DNA of 64,000 nt, taken from NCBI GenBank assembly GCA_038325765.1, contig JBBQJI010000001.1, positions 206,967 to 270,966 on the forward strand, in the 5' to 3' direction. Each line of letters opens with the position of its first letter. Position 1 is the stretch's first letter. This DNA is from Xiheibacterium sp038325765. GTDB taxonomy: Bacteria > Myxococcota_A > Polyangia > Nannocystales > Nannocystaceae. Shown here in pieces: positions 55,094 through 63,056 of this stretch. Position numbers and translations under genes: made by a program. A model generated the notes under the pieces. The model was not told where the DNA came from. It saw only the letters and a program-made list of their open reading frames with translations, and ran no database searches.

Positions 55094-56878
55094 TCAGTCG
55101 CCGGCGCCGGTGTAGAACGCCGCGATCTCGGCCGCGTATTTCTGGTTCACGACCTTGCGCTTGACCTTCATCGTCGGCGTGAGCTCGCCGCCCTCGATGC
55201 TCAGCTCGGCGGGCAGCACCTTGATGCGCTTGATGGTCTGGACGCGGGCGAGGGTCTTGTTGATCTCCGCGACCTGCGCCATCAGCCACGCCTCGACCTT
55301 GGGATCGCGGGCGGCGTCGGCCATGGTCTTGGCCGAGCTGCCCGACTCGCGCAGCGTGTCCTCGAGTCGGCCTTCGTCGAGGGTGAGCAGCGCGGCCAGG
55401 AACTTCTGCCGATCGCCGATCACGACCGCCTGCGAGAGGTACGGGATCGCCTTGAGCCGGCCCTCGAGCACCTGGGGGGCGACGTTCTCGCCGCCGGCGG
55501 TGATGATCAGATCCTTCTTGCGGTCGGTGATGCGCAGGTAGCCGTCGGCGTCGAACTCGCCGATGTCGCCCGAGTGCAGCCAGCCCTCGTCGTCGATCGT
55601 CTCGTGGGTCGCGGCTTCGTTCTTGAAATAGCCCTTGAAGACGTGGCGGCCGCGCATGCAGATCTCGCCGTCGGGTGCGATCTTGAGCTCGGTGCCTTCG
55701 ACGACGCGACCCACCGAGCCGGTCTTGTACTTGTGCGGCAGGGAGATCGTCGCCGGGCCGGTGCACTCCGACATGCCGTAGACCTCCATGATCGGGATGC
55801 CGAGGCTCAAGAAGAACTCGAGCGTCGACTTCGAGATCGGCGCGGCGGAGGTCACCGCGATGCGGGCCTGGTCGAGGCCGAGGGCGTCGCGGACCTTGCT
55901 GAACACGAGCTTGTCGGCGAGCCCGTAGAGCATCGGCTTGGCCTCGCCCTTCTGCTCGGCGTAGCCGCCGGCGAGGCCTTGGCCCCGGGCCCACGCGCTG
56001 ATCTTCTTCTTCAGGCCGGTGTTCTTGGCGCCGACGGCCGCCATCTTGCCCTGGATCTTCTCCCAGACCCGCGGCACGCCGAGGAACAGCGTCGGCCGTA
56101 CCTCTTTGAGGTTGTCGCCGAGCAGCTCCATGCTCTCGGCGAAGGCGGTGCACATCCCCGCCGACATCGGGCCGTGCAGCGACACGACCTGCTCGGCGAT
56201 GTGGGAAAACGGCAGGTAGCTGATGACGCGGTCACCGTCTCGAGTGCCGAGCATGTCGAGCGTGGTGCGGGCCGTCCACGTGATGTTGTCGTGGGAGATC
56301 ATCACGGCCTTCGGGTCGCCCGTGGTGCCGGAGGTGTAGATGTACGTGCAGACGTCGTCGGGCTTCTGGGCGTCGATGCGCTGCTGGAGCACCTCGTCCG
56401 TCACCTTCTTGCCCGCCTCGAGGAACTCGGTCCAGCTGTAGACGTCGTCGTCGCCGTCGTCGCCGTACATCATGACGATCGCTCGCAGCTCCGGGAGCTG
56501 CGAGCGGACCGCCTTGAACTTCGCGAGCTGCTCGCGGTTCTCCACGATCGCGACCTGGGCGTCGCTGTGGCCGGCGACGTACTGGCACTGCTCGGCCGAG
56601 TTGGTGGTGTAGATCCCCGCCGGACAGCCGCCGGCGTAGATCGTCGCGACGTCGGCGATCGCCCACTGCGGGCAGTTGAATCCGATGATCGCGACCCCCT
56701 TGCCCGGCTCGAGCCCGAGTTGGATGAGGCTCTTGGCGGCCGCGCGGACCTGGTTGCGATACTCGGCCCAGCTCGTGTCGTGCCACGTGCCGCCCTTTTT
56801 GTGGCGGAGCGCCGGCTTGTCGCCGTGCTTGGACGAGGTCTGTTCCATCACCTGCATGACGGTGCGCTTGTCGGACAT
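55094..56878 (-). CDS. Long-chain fatty-acid-CoA ligase (AMP-binding)
   Basis: 594 residues of the ANL superfamily. The P-loop YIYTSGTTGDPKAVMISHDN, later motif YGMSECTGPAT, and GWLHSGDIGEFDADGYLRITDRKKDLIITAGGENV (shortened) place it with bubblegum-type/long-chain acyl-CoA synthetases. It activates fatty acids with ATP and CoA for lipid synthesis or oxidation. Start ATG 56878; 56890 is an alternative but its AGGAG lies directly against it. Confidence 0.93.
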   Translation of the reverse strand: MSDKRTVMQVMEQTSSKHGDKPALRHKKGGTWHDTSWAEYRNQVRAAAKSLIQLGLEPGKGVAIIGFNCPQWAIADVATIYAGGCPAGIYTTNSAEQCQYVAGHSDAQVAIVENREQLAKFKAVRSQLPELRAIVMMYGDDGDDDVYSWTEFLEAGKKVTDEVLQQRIDAQKPDDVCTYIYTSGTTGDPKAVMISHDNITWTARTTLDMLGTRDGDRVISYLPFSHIAEQVVSLHGPMSAGMCTAFAESMELLGDNLKEVRPTLFLGVPRVWEKIQGKMAAVGAKNTGLKKKISAWARGQGLAGGYAEQKGEAKPMLYGLADKLVFSKVRDALGLDQARIAVTSAAPISKSTLEFFLSLGIPIMEVYGMSECTGPATISLPHKYKTGSVGRVVEGTELKIAPDGEICMRGRHVFKGYFKNEAATHETIDDEGWLHSGDIGEFDADGYLRITDRKKDLIITAGGENVAPQVLEGRLKAIPYLSQAVVIGDRQKFLAALLTLDEGRLEDTLRESGSSAKTMADAARDPKVEAWLMAQVAEINKTLARVQTIKRIKVLPAELSIEGGELTPTMKVKRKVVNQKYAAEIAAFYTGAGD

Positions 56879-57056
56879 CGCTTCGATCATCTCCTGGGAC
56901 CGCGAGAACGGCGGTCCACCCCTCGGGGGGCGCATCGTAGCAGCGACCGAGCCTCGGGCGGCACCTGCGTGCGCCCCAGGGATGGATCAGCCTGCAGGCG
57001 CCGGTCTGGGGCCTGATCGCCCGCGGCGCACCGCCATGTGGCCGGCGGTCCGTCCG

Positions 57057-57638
57057 TCAGCGCCCGAGCTTGCGCACGATTGCGCGCCCCCGCTGCGCCT
57101 GGCCGCGATCGTCGATGCATGCGACGACCAGCGCCTCGATGCCCACCGGGATGCCCAGCAGGCGCCGCGCCTGGAGCTCGCCAGAGGTGGTCCGGCAGTG
57201 GCGGATCTGCCGACCATCGTCGCCGATGATGTCGGTGAACGCGTGTGCCCGGCCTGCCTCGTCGAGCTCGATGGCGAAGCGGAACTCCTTGCGGTCGCCA
57301 CGGAGCTTCAGGCTCCACGCATCGGGGGTGTGCTCGGTGGTCTCGATGTCCACGTATTTCTTGCTGCGGGTCGACAGCGGGCTGCGGCGGTCGGCGGAGC
57401 TGGTCTTGACCCACCACAGCCGGACGTCGGTCAGCGCGTCGGGGGCGGCGGTCGAGGTCCACGCATCGACCACCAGCTCGAAGTCAGGCTTGCCGAAGTC
57501 GCGTCCGATCCGCAGCGCCTCGTGGTGGGCGAGGCCCCCGGAGGAGAGGGCGTCGCAGGCGGTCTCCGCGTGGGGCAGGGGCCTGGGCAGCGGCGCGGCG
57601 GTCACGGTGGCGAGGGCGAAGGCGAGCAGGACGGACAT
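57057..57638 (-). CDS. Hypothetical exported protein
   Basis: 193 residues with a signal peptide (MSVLLAFALATVTAAPLP) and a mature domain of about 170 residues with beta-rich sequence (LRIGRDFGKPDFELVVDAW, RKEFRFAIELDEAGRAHAF). No family recognised. ATG 57638. Confidence 0.65.
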   Translation of the reverse strand: MSVLLAFALATVTAAPLPRPLPHAETACDALSSGGLAHHEALRIGRDFGKPDFELVVDAWTSTAAPDALTDVRLWWVKTSSADRRSPLSTRSKKYVDIETTEHTPDAWSLKLRGDRKEFRFAIELDEAGRAHAFTDIIGDDGRQIRHCRTTSGELQARRLLGIPVGIEALVVACIDDRGQAQRGRAIVRKLGR

Positions 57639-57989
57639 GGAGGGGGTCCCCGTTCGGCAGCAGGACGTACAACGTCCGTGCCAGGATGAATCGCCGCCGA
57701 GGCGGCTGTTCGTTACGACGTTTCTCGTCCGTGTCTGTTGCCGTTCGCGACGCAACGATCACGAGGTGTGGCACCTCGTGTGGCGAATTACAGACGTGGG
57801 CGCCGACGATCCGTCATGCGCGGCATCACCGCCGACGGACTGTTGCGGGCGGCCAGCCGACGGGACATCGGTGGCCCGCCCGTGGGCCGATGGCCGGCGG
57901 GCGGGCCAGAGCGCCGGGTGGTCCGGCCATGGATCCCCGCGATGGCAACGATTTTCTCGCGGCACGCCGGTTGCTCATGCCGGCTGTCG
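57639..57989. promoter_or_regulatory. Divergent intergenic region with a perfect 9-bp hairpin
   Basis: About 350 nt between the exported-protein gene and comM. It holds a perfect inverted repeat CACGAGGTG-TGG-CACCTCGTG at 57760-57780, and a smaller one, GCCGCC..GGCGGC, near 57693. Either could be a terminator or an operator. The frame of the comM gene is open from 57738, but that part is low in family similarity. Confidence 0.45.
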
Positions 57990-59516
57990 ATGCTCGCCCG
58001 CAGTCTCACCGCAGCGTTGCAGGGCGTCGAGGGATCGCTCATCACCGTCGAGGCCGACGTCCGCCTCGGGCTGCCGGGGCTCACCATCGTCGGCCGGGCG
58101 ACGGGGGCCGTGCTCGAGGCGCGCGAGCGGGTGCGCAGCGCGTTGACCCACTGCGGCCACGAGCTGCGCCCGCGCAAGCAGGTGGTCAACCTCGCGCCTG
58201 CCGACGTCCGCAAGGACAGCCCGGGGATCGACCTCGCGATCGCGGCGGCGCTGCTCGCCAGCCACGACATCGTCCCGGCCGCGGCGCTCGACGACATGTT
58301 GCTGTGGGGCGAGCTGTCCCTCGATGGCCGGGTGCGCGCCGCTGGTGGTGCGCTGGTGGTGGCCGACACGGCGCGGCGTCACGGCATGTCGCGGATCGTG
58401 ATCGCCCGCGACAACGCCGACGAGGCGGCGCTGATCCCCGGTCTCGAGGTGCTCGCCGTCTCGGCGCTCCCCGAGCTCGTCGCCCACCTGCGCGGCGATA
58501 GGCGCCTGGTCCCCCACGCGCGCAGCCGGGCCGAGGCCTGCGCCCCGCGGCACCCGGACATGGCCGACGTCCGCGGCCTGCCCACCGCGCGGCTCGCCCT
58601 CGAGGTGATGATCGCCGGCGGCCACAACCTGCTGCTGCACGGCCCGCCGGGCGTGGGCAAGACCATGCTCGCACGGCGGGCCGGGGGCCTGCTGCCCGAT
58701 CTCGACGACGCCGCCGCGCTCGAGGTCACCAAGATCCATGGGATCTCCCGCGGGCGCGCGGCCAGCGATCTGATCCGGCGACCGCCGGTACGAATGCCCC
58801 ACCACACGGTCAGCGTCGCGGGCCTGCTCGGCGGCGGTACGCCGGTGCGCCCCGGCGAGGTGAGCCTCGCCCACCGCGGCATGCTCTTCCTCGACGAGCT
58901 GCTCGAGTTCCCACGCGGCTGCCTCGAGGGATTGCGCGAGCCCCTCGAGGACGGCGACGTCACGATCGTGCGGGCCACGGGGGTGCTGCGGCTGCCGGCG
59001 CGGTTCCAGCTGATGGCGGCGATGAACCCGTGTCCGTGCGGGTACCTCGGCCACCCCGAGCGCGCCTGCATCGATCCCGCGACCGCCATCGCCCGCTACC
59101 GTCGCCGCCTGTCGGGCCCGCTGATGGACCGCATCGATCTCGTGGTGCCGATCGTCCCGCAGCCCGGCGACGCCCCGGATCTCCCTGAAGGCGAGGGCTC
59201 GCCGAGCATCCGGGCGCGCATCGACGACGCGCGGGCGCGCCAGCAACTGCGGCTGGCCGGCACGCCGTGGCGCACCAACGCCGAGATCCCCGCGGACGCC
59301 GGCGCGATCGAGACCCACTGCGCCCTCGAGGCGTCGGCCCGGGCGCTGCTGCGCGAGCTGGTCCGTGTCCGCCGGCTGAGTCCGCGCGCGCAGCACCGTC
59401 TGCGCCGGGTCGCGCGGACGATCGGCGATCTCCGGCCCGATCGCGATCCGACGGCGCCGCTGTCGGCCGACGAGGTGGCCCAGGCCGCGGCGATGCGGTG
59501 CCTGCCCGACGGCTGA
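57990..59516 (+). CDS. comM: YifB/ComM-family Mg-chelatase-like ATPase
   Basis: 508 residues from ATG 57990, matching the usual family length. N-terminal Lon-protease-like fold (GLPGLTIVGRATGAVLEARERVRSAL in part; DVRKDSPGIDLAIAAALL), then an AAA+ ATPase: Walker A HGPPGVGKTMLARR, Walker B MLFLDELLEF, and the sensor MAAMNPCPCGYLG. The C-terminal domain is also conserved (RLSPRAQHRLRRVARTIGDL, shown in part). ComM is a branch-migration helicase for natural transformation in other bacteria. An upstream GTG/ATG would add 84 residues with little similarity. Confidence 0.9.
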   Translation: MLARSLTAALQGVEGSLITVEADVRLGLPGLTIVGRATGAVLEARERVRSALTHCGHELRPRKQVVNLAPADVRKDSPGIDLAIAAALLASHDIVPAAALDDMLLWGELSLDGRVRAAGGALVVADTARRHGMSRIVIARDNADEAALIPGLEVLAVSALPELVAHLRGDRRLVPHARSRAEACAPRHPDMADVRGLPTARLALEVMIAGGHNLLLHGPPGVGKTMLARRAGGLLPDLDDAAALEVTKIHGISRGRAASDLIRRPPVRMPHHTVSVAGLLGGGTPVRPGEVSLAHRGMLFLDELLEFPRGCLEGLREPLEDGDVTIVRATGVLRLPARFQLMAAMNPCPCGYLGHPERACIDPATAIARYRRRLSGPLMDRIDLVVPIVPQPGDAPDLPEGEGSPSIRARIDDARARQQLRLAGTPWRTNAEIPADAGAIETHCALEASARALLRELVRVRRLSPRAQHRLRRVARTIGDLRPDRDPTAPLSADEVAQAAAMRCLPDG

Positions 59517-59540
59517 TCCGACACCACGCTTTGCGACTGC

Positions 59541-59580
59541 GTCCGAGCGCTCCCGAGCGCTCCCGAGCGCTCCCGAGCGC
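59541..59580. repeat. 10-nt tandem repeat, four copies
   Basis: Three copies of TCCCGAGCGC preceded by one variant (GTCCGAGCGC) between comM and the lipid kinase gene. The last copy ends 19 nt before the ATG, so it may affect translation or stability of the message. Confidence 0.9.
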
Positions 59581-59599
59581 GTGGTAGTCTCCGGGCCCC

Positions 59600-60568
59600 A
59601 TGCGCAAAGGCGGAGTGCTCGCGATCGTGAATCCCGCGTCGTCGAGCGGCCGCACGCTGCGGCGGTGGCCCGCGCTGAAGTCGGCCTTGGTCGACGCGCT
59701 CGGCGAGGTCGAGATCCGCACCACCGATGGACCCGGCCACGCCACGCTGCTCACCCGCCGCGGGCTCGAGGGCGGCGCGGGCCTGGTCATCAGCATCGGT
59801 GGCGACGGCACGAACTGCGAGGTGCTCGGGGGCTTCGTCGACGATGCGGGGCGCAATCGATTTCCCGAGGCCGAGCTGGGCCTGCTCCACAGCGGCACCG
59901 GGGGCGACTTCCTGCGTCACCTCGGTCGACGGAGCGCGGTCGATGCGATCGCGGCGCTCGCCTCGGGCCCCGCGGTGACCATCGACTACGGGGTCGCGTC
60001 GTTCGTCGACACCCAAGGGCGCCCGACGACGCGGCCGTTCCTCAACGTCGCGAGCGCGGGCCTGAGCGGTCTGGTCGACGAACTCGTGCGGCGGCCCAAC
60101 CGCTGGCTCGGACCCGCGGCGACCTACGTGCTGGGCTCGGTGCGCGGCCTGATGGAGTACGTCGCCAGGCCGGTGCAGATCACCGTCGACGGCGGCGAAC
60201 CGGTGACGATGCCCCTGGCGCTGGCGGTGATGGCCAACGGCCAGTACTTCGGCGGCGGCATGTGGATCGCGCCGCGCGCCCGCTGCGACGATGGTCTGCT
60301 CGACGTCCTGTACACCCCGGGGCGATCGCGACCGGGCATGGTCGGGCTGCTCGCGAAGGTCTTCCGCGGCGCCCATGTCGATGTGGACTCGGTGACGTCG
60401 ACACGCGGCCGCGCCGTCGAGCTGCGGTGTGTCGACGACCACGACGTGGTGCTCATCGATCTCGATGGCGAACAGCCGGGGCGACTCCCCGCGCGATTCC
60501 ACATCGAGCCGGGCGCCCTGCGGGTACGCGCGGCGGGCTTGCCCGAGCCCGCGCGCCTCCGCGACTGA
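59600..60568 (+). CDS. Diacylglycerol/lipid kinase (YegS/DagK family)
   Basis: 322 residues. The family nucleotide-binding motif GGDGT is at 67-71 (LVISIGGDGTNCEVLGGF), followed by LGLLHSGTGGDFLRHLG and NGQYFGGGMWIAPRARCDDGLLDVL (in part). Such enzymes phosphorylate diacylglycerol, sphingosine-like or undecaprenol-like lipids. ATG 59600. Confidence 0.9.
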   Translation: MRKGGVLAIVNPASSSGRTLRRWPALKSALVDALGEVEIRTTDGPGHATLLTRRGLEGGAGLVISIGGDGTNCEVLGGFVDDAGRNRFPEAELGLLHSGTGGDFLRHLGRRSAVDAIAALASGPAVTIDYGVASFVDTQGRPTTRPFLNVASAGLSGLVDELVRRPNRWLGPAATYVLGSVRGLMEYVARPVQITVDGGEPVTMPLALAVMANGQYFGGGMWIAPRARCDDGLLDVLYTPGRSRPGMVGLLAKVFRGAHVDVDSVTSTRGRAVELRCVDDHDVVLIDLDGEQPGRLPARFHIEPGALRVRAAGLPEPARLRD

Positions 60569-60611
60569 CCCGCAGGATCCCACGGCGCCGCACGCCGAAG
60601 TGACGGGCTGT

Positions 60612-61631
60612 TCAGCGTGCGTACCAGCGCAGGATGCCTTCGAGCACCACGGTGCCGACATCGCCGAGGCTCGCCGCGCTCACGCGGTCTGGCGTGTCGG
60701 TCGTGCGGTGCCACGCGGTGTACTCGCGATCGATGAGGAGCACGCTGGGGATCCCGGCCTCGCTGAGGAACACGTGGTCGTCGACGATGGCACCGCCGCG
60801 GACCTCGGGATCGAACGAATCGATACCGAGGGCGCGGGCGGTGCCCCACAGGTGATCGACCAGCGCGGGATGGAAGCGCTTGGAGCTGGGCTCCACGCTG
60901 ACGCGCAGATCGGCGTCACCGACCATGTCCAGGACGATGCCGAGATCGGCGGAGGCGAGCGTGGGGTGCAAGCCGTCCTCGATGCGCGCCGCGAGGTGAC
61001 GCGAGCCCATGCAGTAGCCGCCGAGCCCGGGCCGTCCGAGTTCTTCGCCGTCGAACAGGATGACCGAGATGCCGACGTCGCCGGGCAGGCGCGCCAGCAG
61101 GGGCTCGATGAGCGCGAGCACCACCGCCAGGCCGCTTGTGCCGTCGTTGGCACCCGGCACCGGCAGGCTGCGCCGCTCGCGATCGATCTCTTCGTCGGCC
61201 CACGGGCGGGTGTCGAAGTGGGTGGCGAGGACGAACCGCCGCGGCGCCCGCTCGCGGAAGTGGGCGATGATCTCGACCAGCGCGTACTCGCGGACGGGAT
61301 CGCCGTCCGGTCCCGGGGCGACGTGGGCGATGCGTTCGATGCGCGAGGCGCCGAGGGCAGCGAGCGCGTCGCCGAGCTCGGCGATCGTGGTGGTGCGTCG
61401 CGGATCGCCCAGGGCGCGGGGGGCCTCGAGCCAGTGCAAGAGGATCACGCGCGCGTCGTCCCCCGAGAAACCCGCGGGCGCAGCGGCAGGAGCTGTCGCA
61501 ACGACGGAGGCCATCGTCGGGTCGTGCACGCAGCCGAGGAGCCACACGATGGCCAGGTGGCCCACGCACGGGCCGCGCCGGCCGACAGGCGGGCCACCGG
61601 GCCGGCCCGGGCTGCGTGCGAGCACGTGCAT
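60612..61631 (-). CDS. M28-family glutaminyl-cyclase-like lipoprotein
   Basis: 339 residues. Signal with lipobox WLLGC, then an M28 core. ATHFDTRPWADEE, GANDGTSGLAVVLALIE, VILFDGEELG and GSRHLAARI, DMVGDADL and DDHVFLSEAGIPSVLL, then YTAWHRTTDTPDRVS. The FDGEE, GSRHL and DDH...GIP motifs match glutaminyl-peptide cyclotransferase (QC), a single-zinc enzyme that forms pyroglutamate at N-termini, more closely than aminopeptidases. Some bacterial M28 exopeptidases share them, so the activity needs testing. ATG 61631, divergent from recA. Confidence 0.8.
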   Translation of the reverse strand: MHVLARSPGRPGGPPVGRRGPCVGHLAIVWLLGCVHDPTMASVVATAPAAAPAGFSGDDARVILLHWLEAPRALGDPRRTTTIAELGDALAALGASRIERIAHVAPGPDGDPVREYALVEIIAHFRERAPRRFVLATHFDTRPWADEEIDRERRSLPVPGANDGTSGLAVVLALIEPLLARLPGDVGISVILFDGEELGRPGLGGYCMGSRHLAARIEDGLHPTLASADLGIVLDMVGDADLRVSVEPSSKRFHPALVDHLWGTARALGIDSFDPEVRGGAIVDDHVFLSEAGIPSVLLIDREYTAWHRTTDTPDRVSAASLGDVGTVVLEGILRWYAR

Positions 61632-61697
61632 TCTCGCAGATCAGCTTGGCACGGCACACGCAAAACCGGGCGGCAACTCCACCGGAGACAACACACC

Positions 61698-62762
61698 ATG
61701 ACCGCAGCACCAACCATCGGCACCACCAAATCCAAGTCTGACGATCGCAAGTCCCTGCGCGACGCGATCGGCAAAGCGGTCGAGACCATCGTCACTCGCT
61801 TCGGCAAGGGCGCCCTCATGGCCCTCGGCGGCGACGCGGGCGACACCCCGCGGTACGAGACCATCTCGACCGGTTCGTTCAACCTCGATCGTGCCCTCGG
61901 CATCGGTGGCATCCCCAGGGGGCGCATCATCGAGATCTACGGCCCCGAGTCGTCGGGCAAGACGACGCTGACGTTGCACCTGGTCGCCGAGGCCCAGCGC
62001 AGCGGCATGCTCTGCGCCTTCCTCGACGCCGAGCACGCCTTCGATGTCAACTACGCGCGGGCGCTGGGCGTCACCGTCGAGGACCTCCTCGTCGCCCAGC
62101 CCGATCACGGCGAGCAGGCGCTCGAGATCGCCGACACGCTCGCCCGCACCGGCACCGTCGGCCTCATCGTCGTCGATTCGGTCGCCGCGCTGATCCCCAA
62201 GGCCGAGCTCGAGGGCGACATGGGCGATCAGCACCTCGGGCTGCAGGCGCGGCTGATGAGCCAGGCGATGCGCAAGATCGCCGGCGTCGCCCATCAGACC
62301 AACACCACCGTGGTGTTCATCAACCAGCTCCGTCACAAGATCGGCGTGCAGTTCGGCTCGCCCGAGACCACGACCGGCGGCAACGCGCTCAAGTACTTCG
62401 CGAGCGTGCGCCTGGACATCCGCCGCATCGCCACCGTGAGGGACGGCGATAGGGCCACTGCCAACCGGACCCGGGTGAAGGTGGCGAAGAACAAGTGCGC
62501 TCCGCCGTTCGCAGAGGCCGAGTTCGACATCGCCTTCGGACAAGGGATCGACCGCGACGCCGAGATCCTGGACGCCGCGGTCGAGCGCGGGGTGATCAGC
62601 AAGAACGGGAGCTGGTTCTCCCACGGCACCACCCGCATCGGTCAGGGCCGCAGCGCGGCACTCGAATGGTTGCGCGGCCATCCGAAGGAGCGCGACGAGA
62701 TGCTCGCGCGCGAGCTTGCCGTGCCGCCTTTGGCGGTGGTGCGGCCGGCCGTCGCGGCCTGA
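61698..62762 (+). CDS. recA: DNA recombination protein RecA
   Basis: 354 residues. Walker A GPESSGKTTLTLH, catalytic region FLDAEHAFDVNYARALGV, L1 loop ELEGDMGDQHLGLQARLMSQAM and L2 loop FGSPETTTGGNALKYFASVRLDIRR (quoted in part). It forms filaments on single-stranded DNA for strand exchange and LexA cleavage. Slightly unusual residues are Phe in place of Leu in DAEHAFD, and Gln and Ser in KIGVQFGSPE, where E. coli has Met and Asn. Myxobacteria often have two recA genes, and this may be one of them. Start ATG 61698, ten nt after GGAG. Confidence 0.95.
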   Translation: MTAAPTIGTTKSKSDDRKSLRDAIGKAVETIVTRFGKGALMALGGDAGDTPRYETISTGSFNLDRALGIGGIPRGRIIEIYGPESSGKTTLTLHLVAEAQRSGMLCAFLDAEHAFDVNYARALGVTVEDLLVAQPDHGEQALEIADTLARTGTVGLIVVDSVAALIPKAELEGDMGDQHLGLQARLMSQAMRKIAGVAHQTNTTVVFINQLRHKIGVQFGSPETTTGGNALKYFASVRLDIRRIATVRDGDRATANRTRVKVAKNKCAPPFAEAEFDIAFGQGIDRDAEILDAAVERGVISKNGSWFSHGTTRIGQGRSAALEWLRGHPKERDEMLARELAVPPLAVVRPAVAA

Positions 62763-62814
62763 AGTCGGATCGGGCCGCGGTGCTCCCGCAGTCCGGCAGC
62801 CCTGTCCCGCGGGC

Positions 62815-62847
62815 AGTCCCCGCAGCCATCGAGGCTGCGGGGACTGG
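62815..62847 (+). terminator. Perfect 14-bp hairpin after recA
   Basis: CAGTCCCCGCAGCC, loop ATCGA, GGCTGCGGGGACTG, 52 nt after the recA stop. Very stable stem but not followed by a T-run, as is usual in high-GC genomes. It probably ends recA transcription. Confidence 0.7.
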
Positions 62848-63056
62848 GTCCAGTCGCTCCGACGCCTCGCGGTGTATGGGGGTGCCCGCGGCCCAGCCCG
62901 GGCCGGGGTCGGGCTGTTCCGGGGGGGCCCGGTGTGACGCCATCGAAGCACGCCATCGCCTCGCGGTCACGCAACCGTCGCGCCTGCGGTCCGTCGATCG
63001 CCCTTGCGTGCGCGTGGCCCCGTTGGGACACTCGCGCTCCCCCTTCGGAGGCACGT

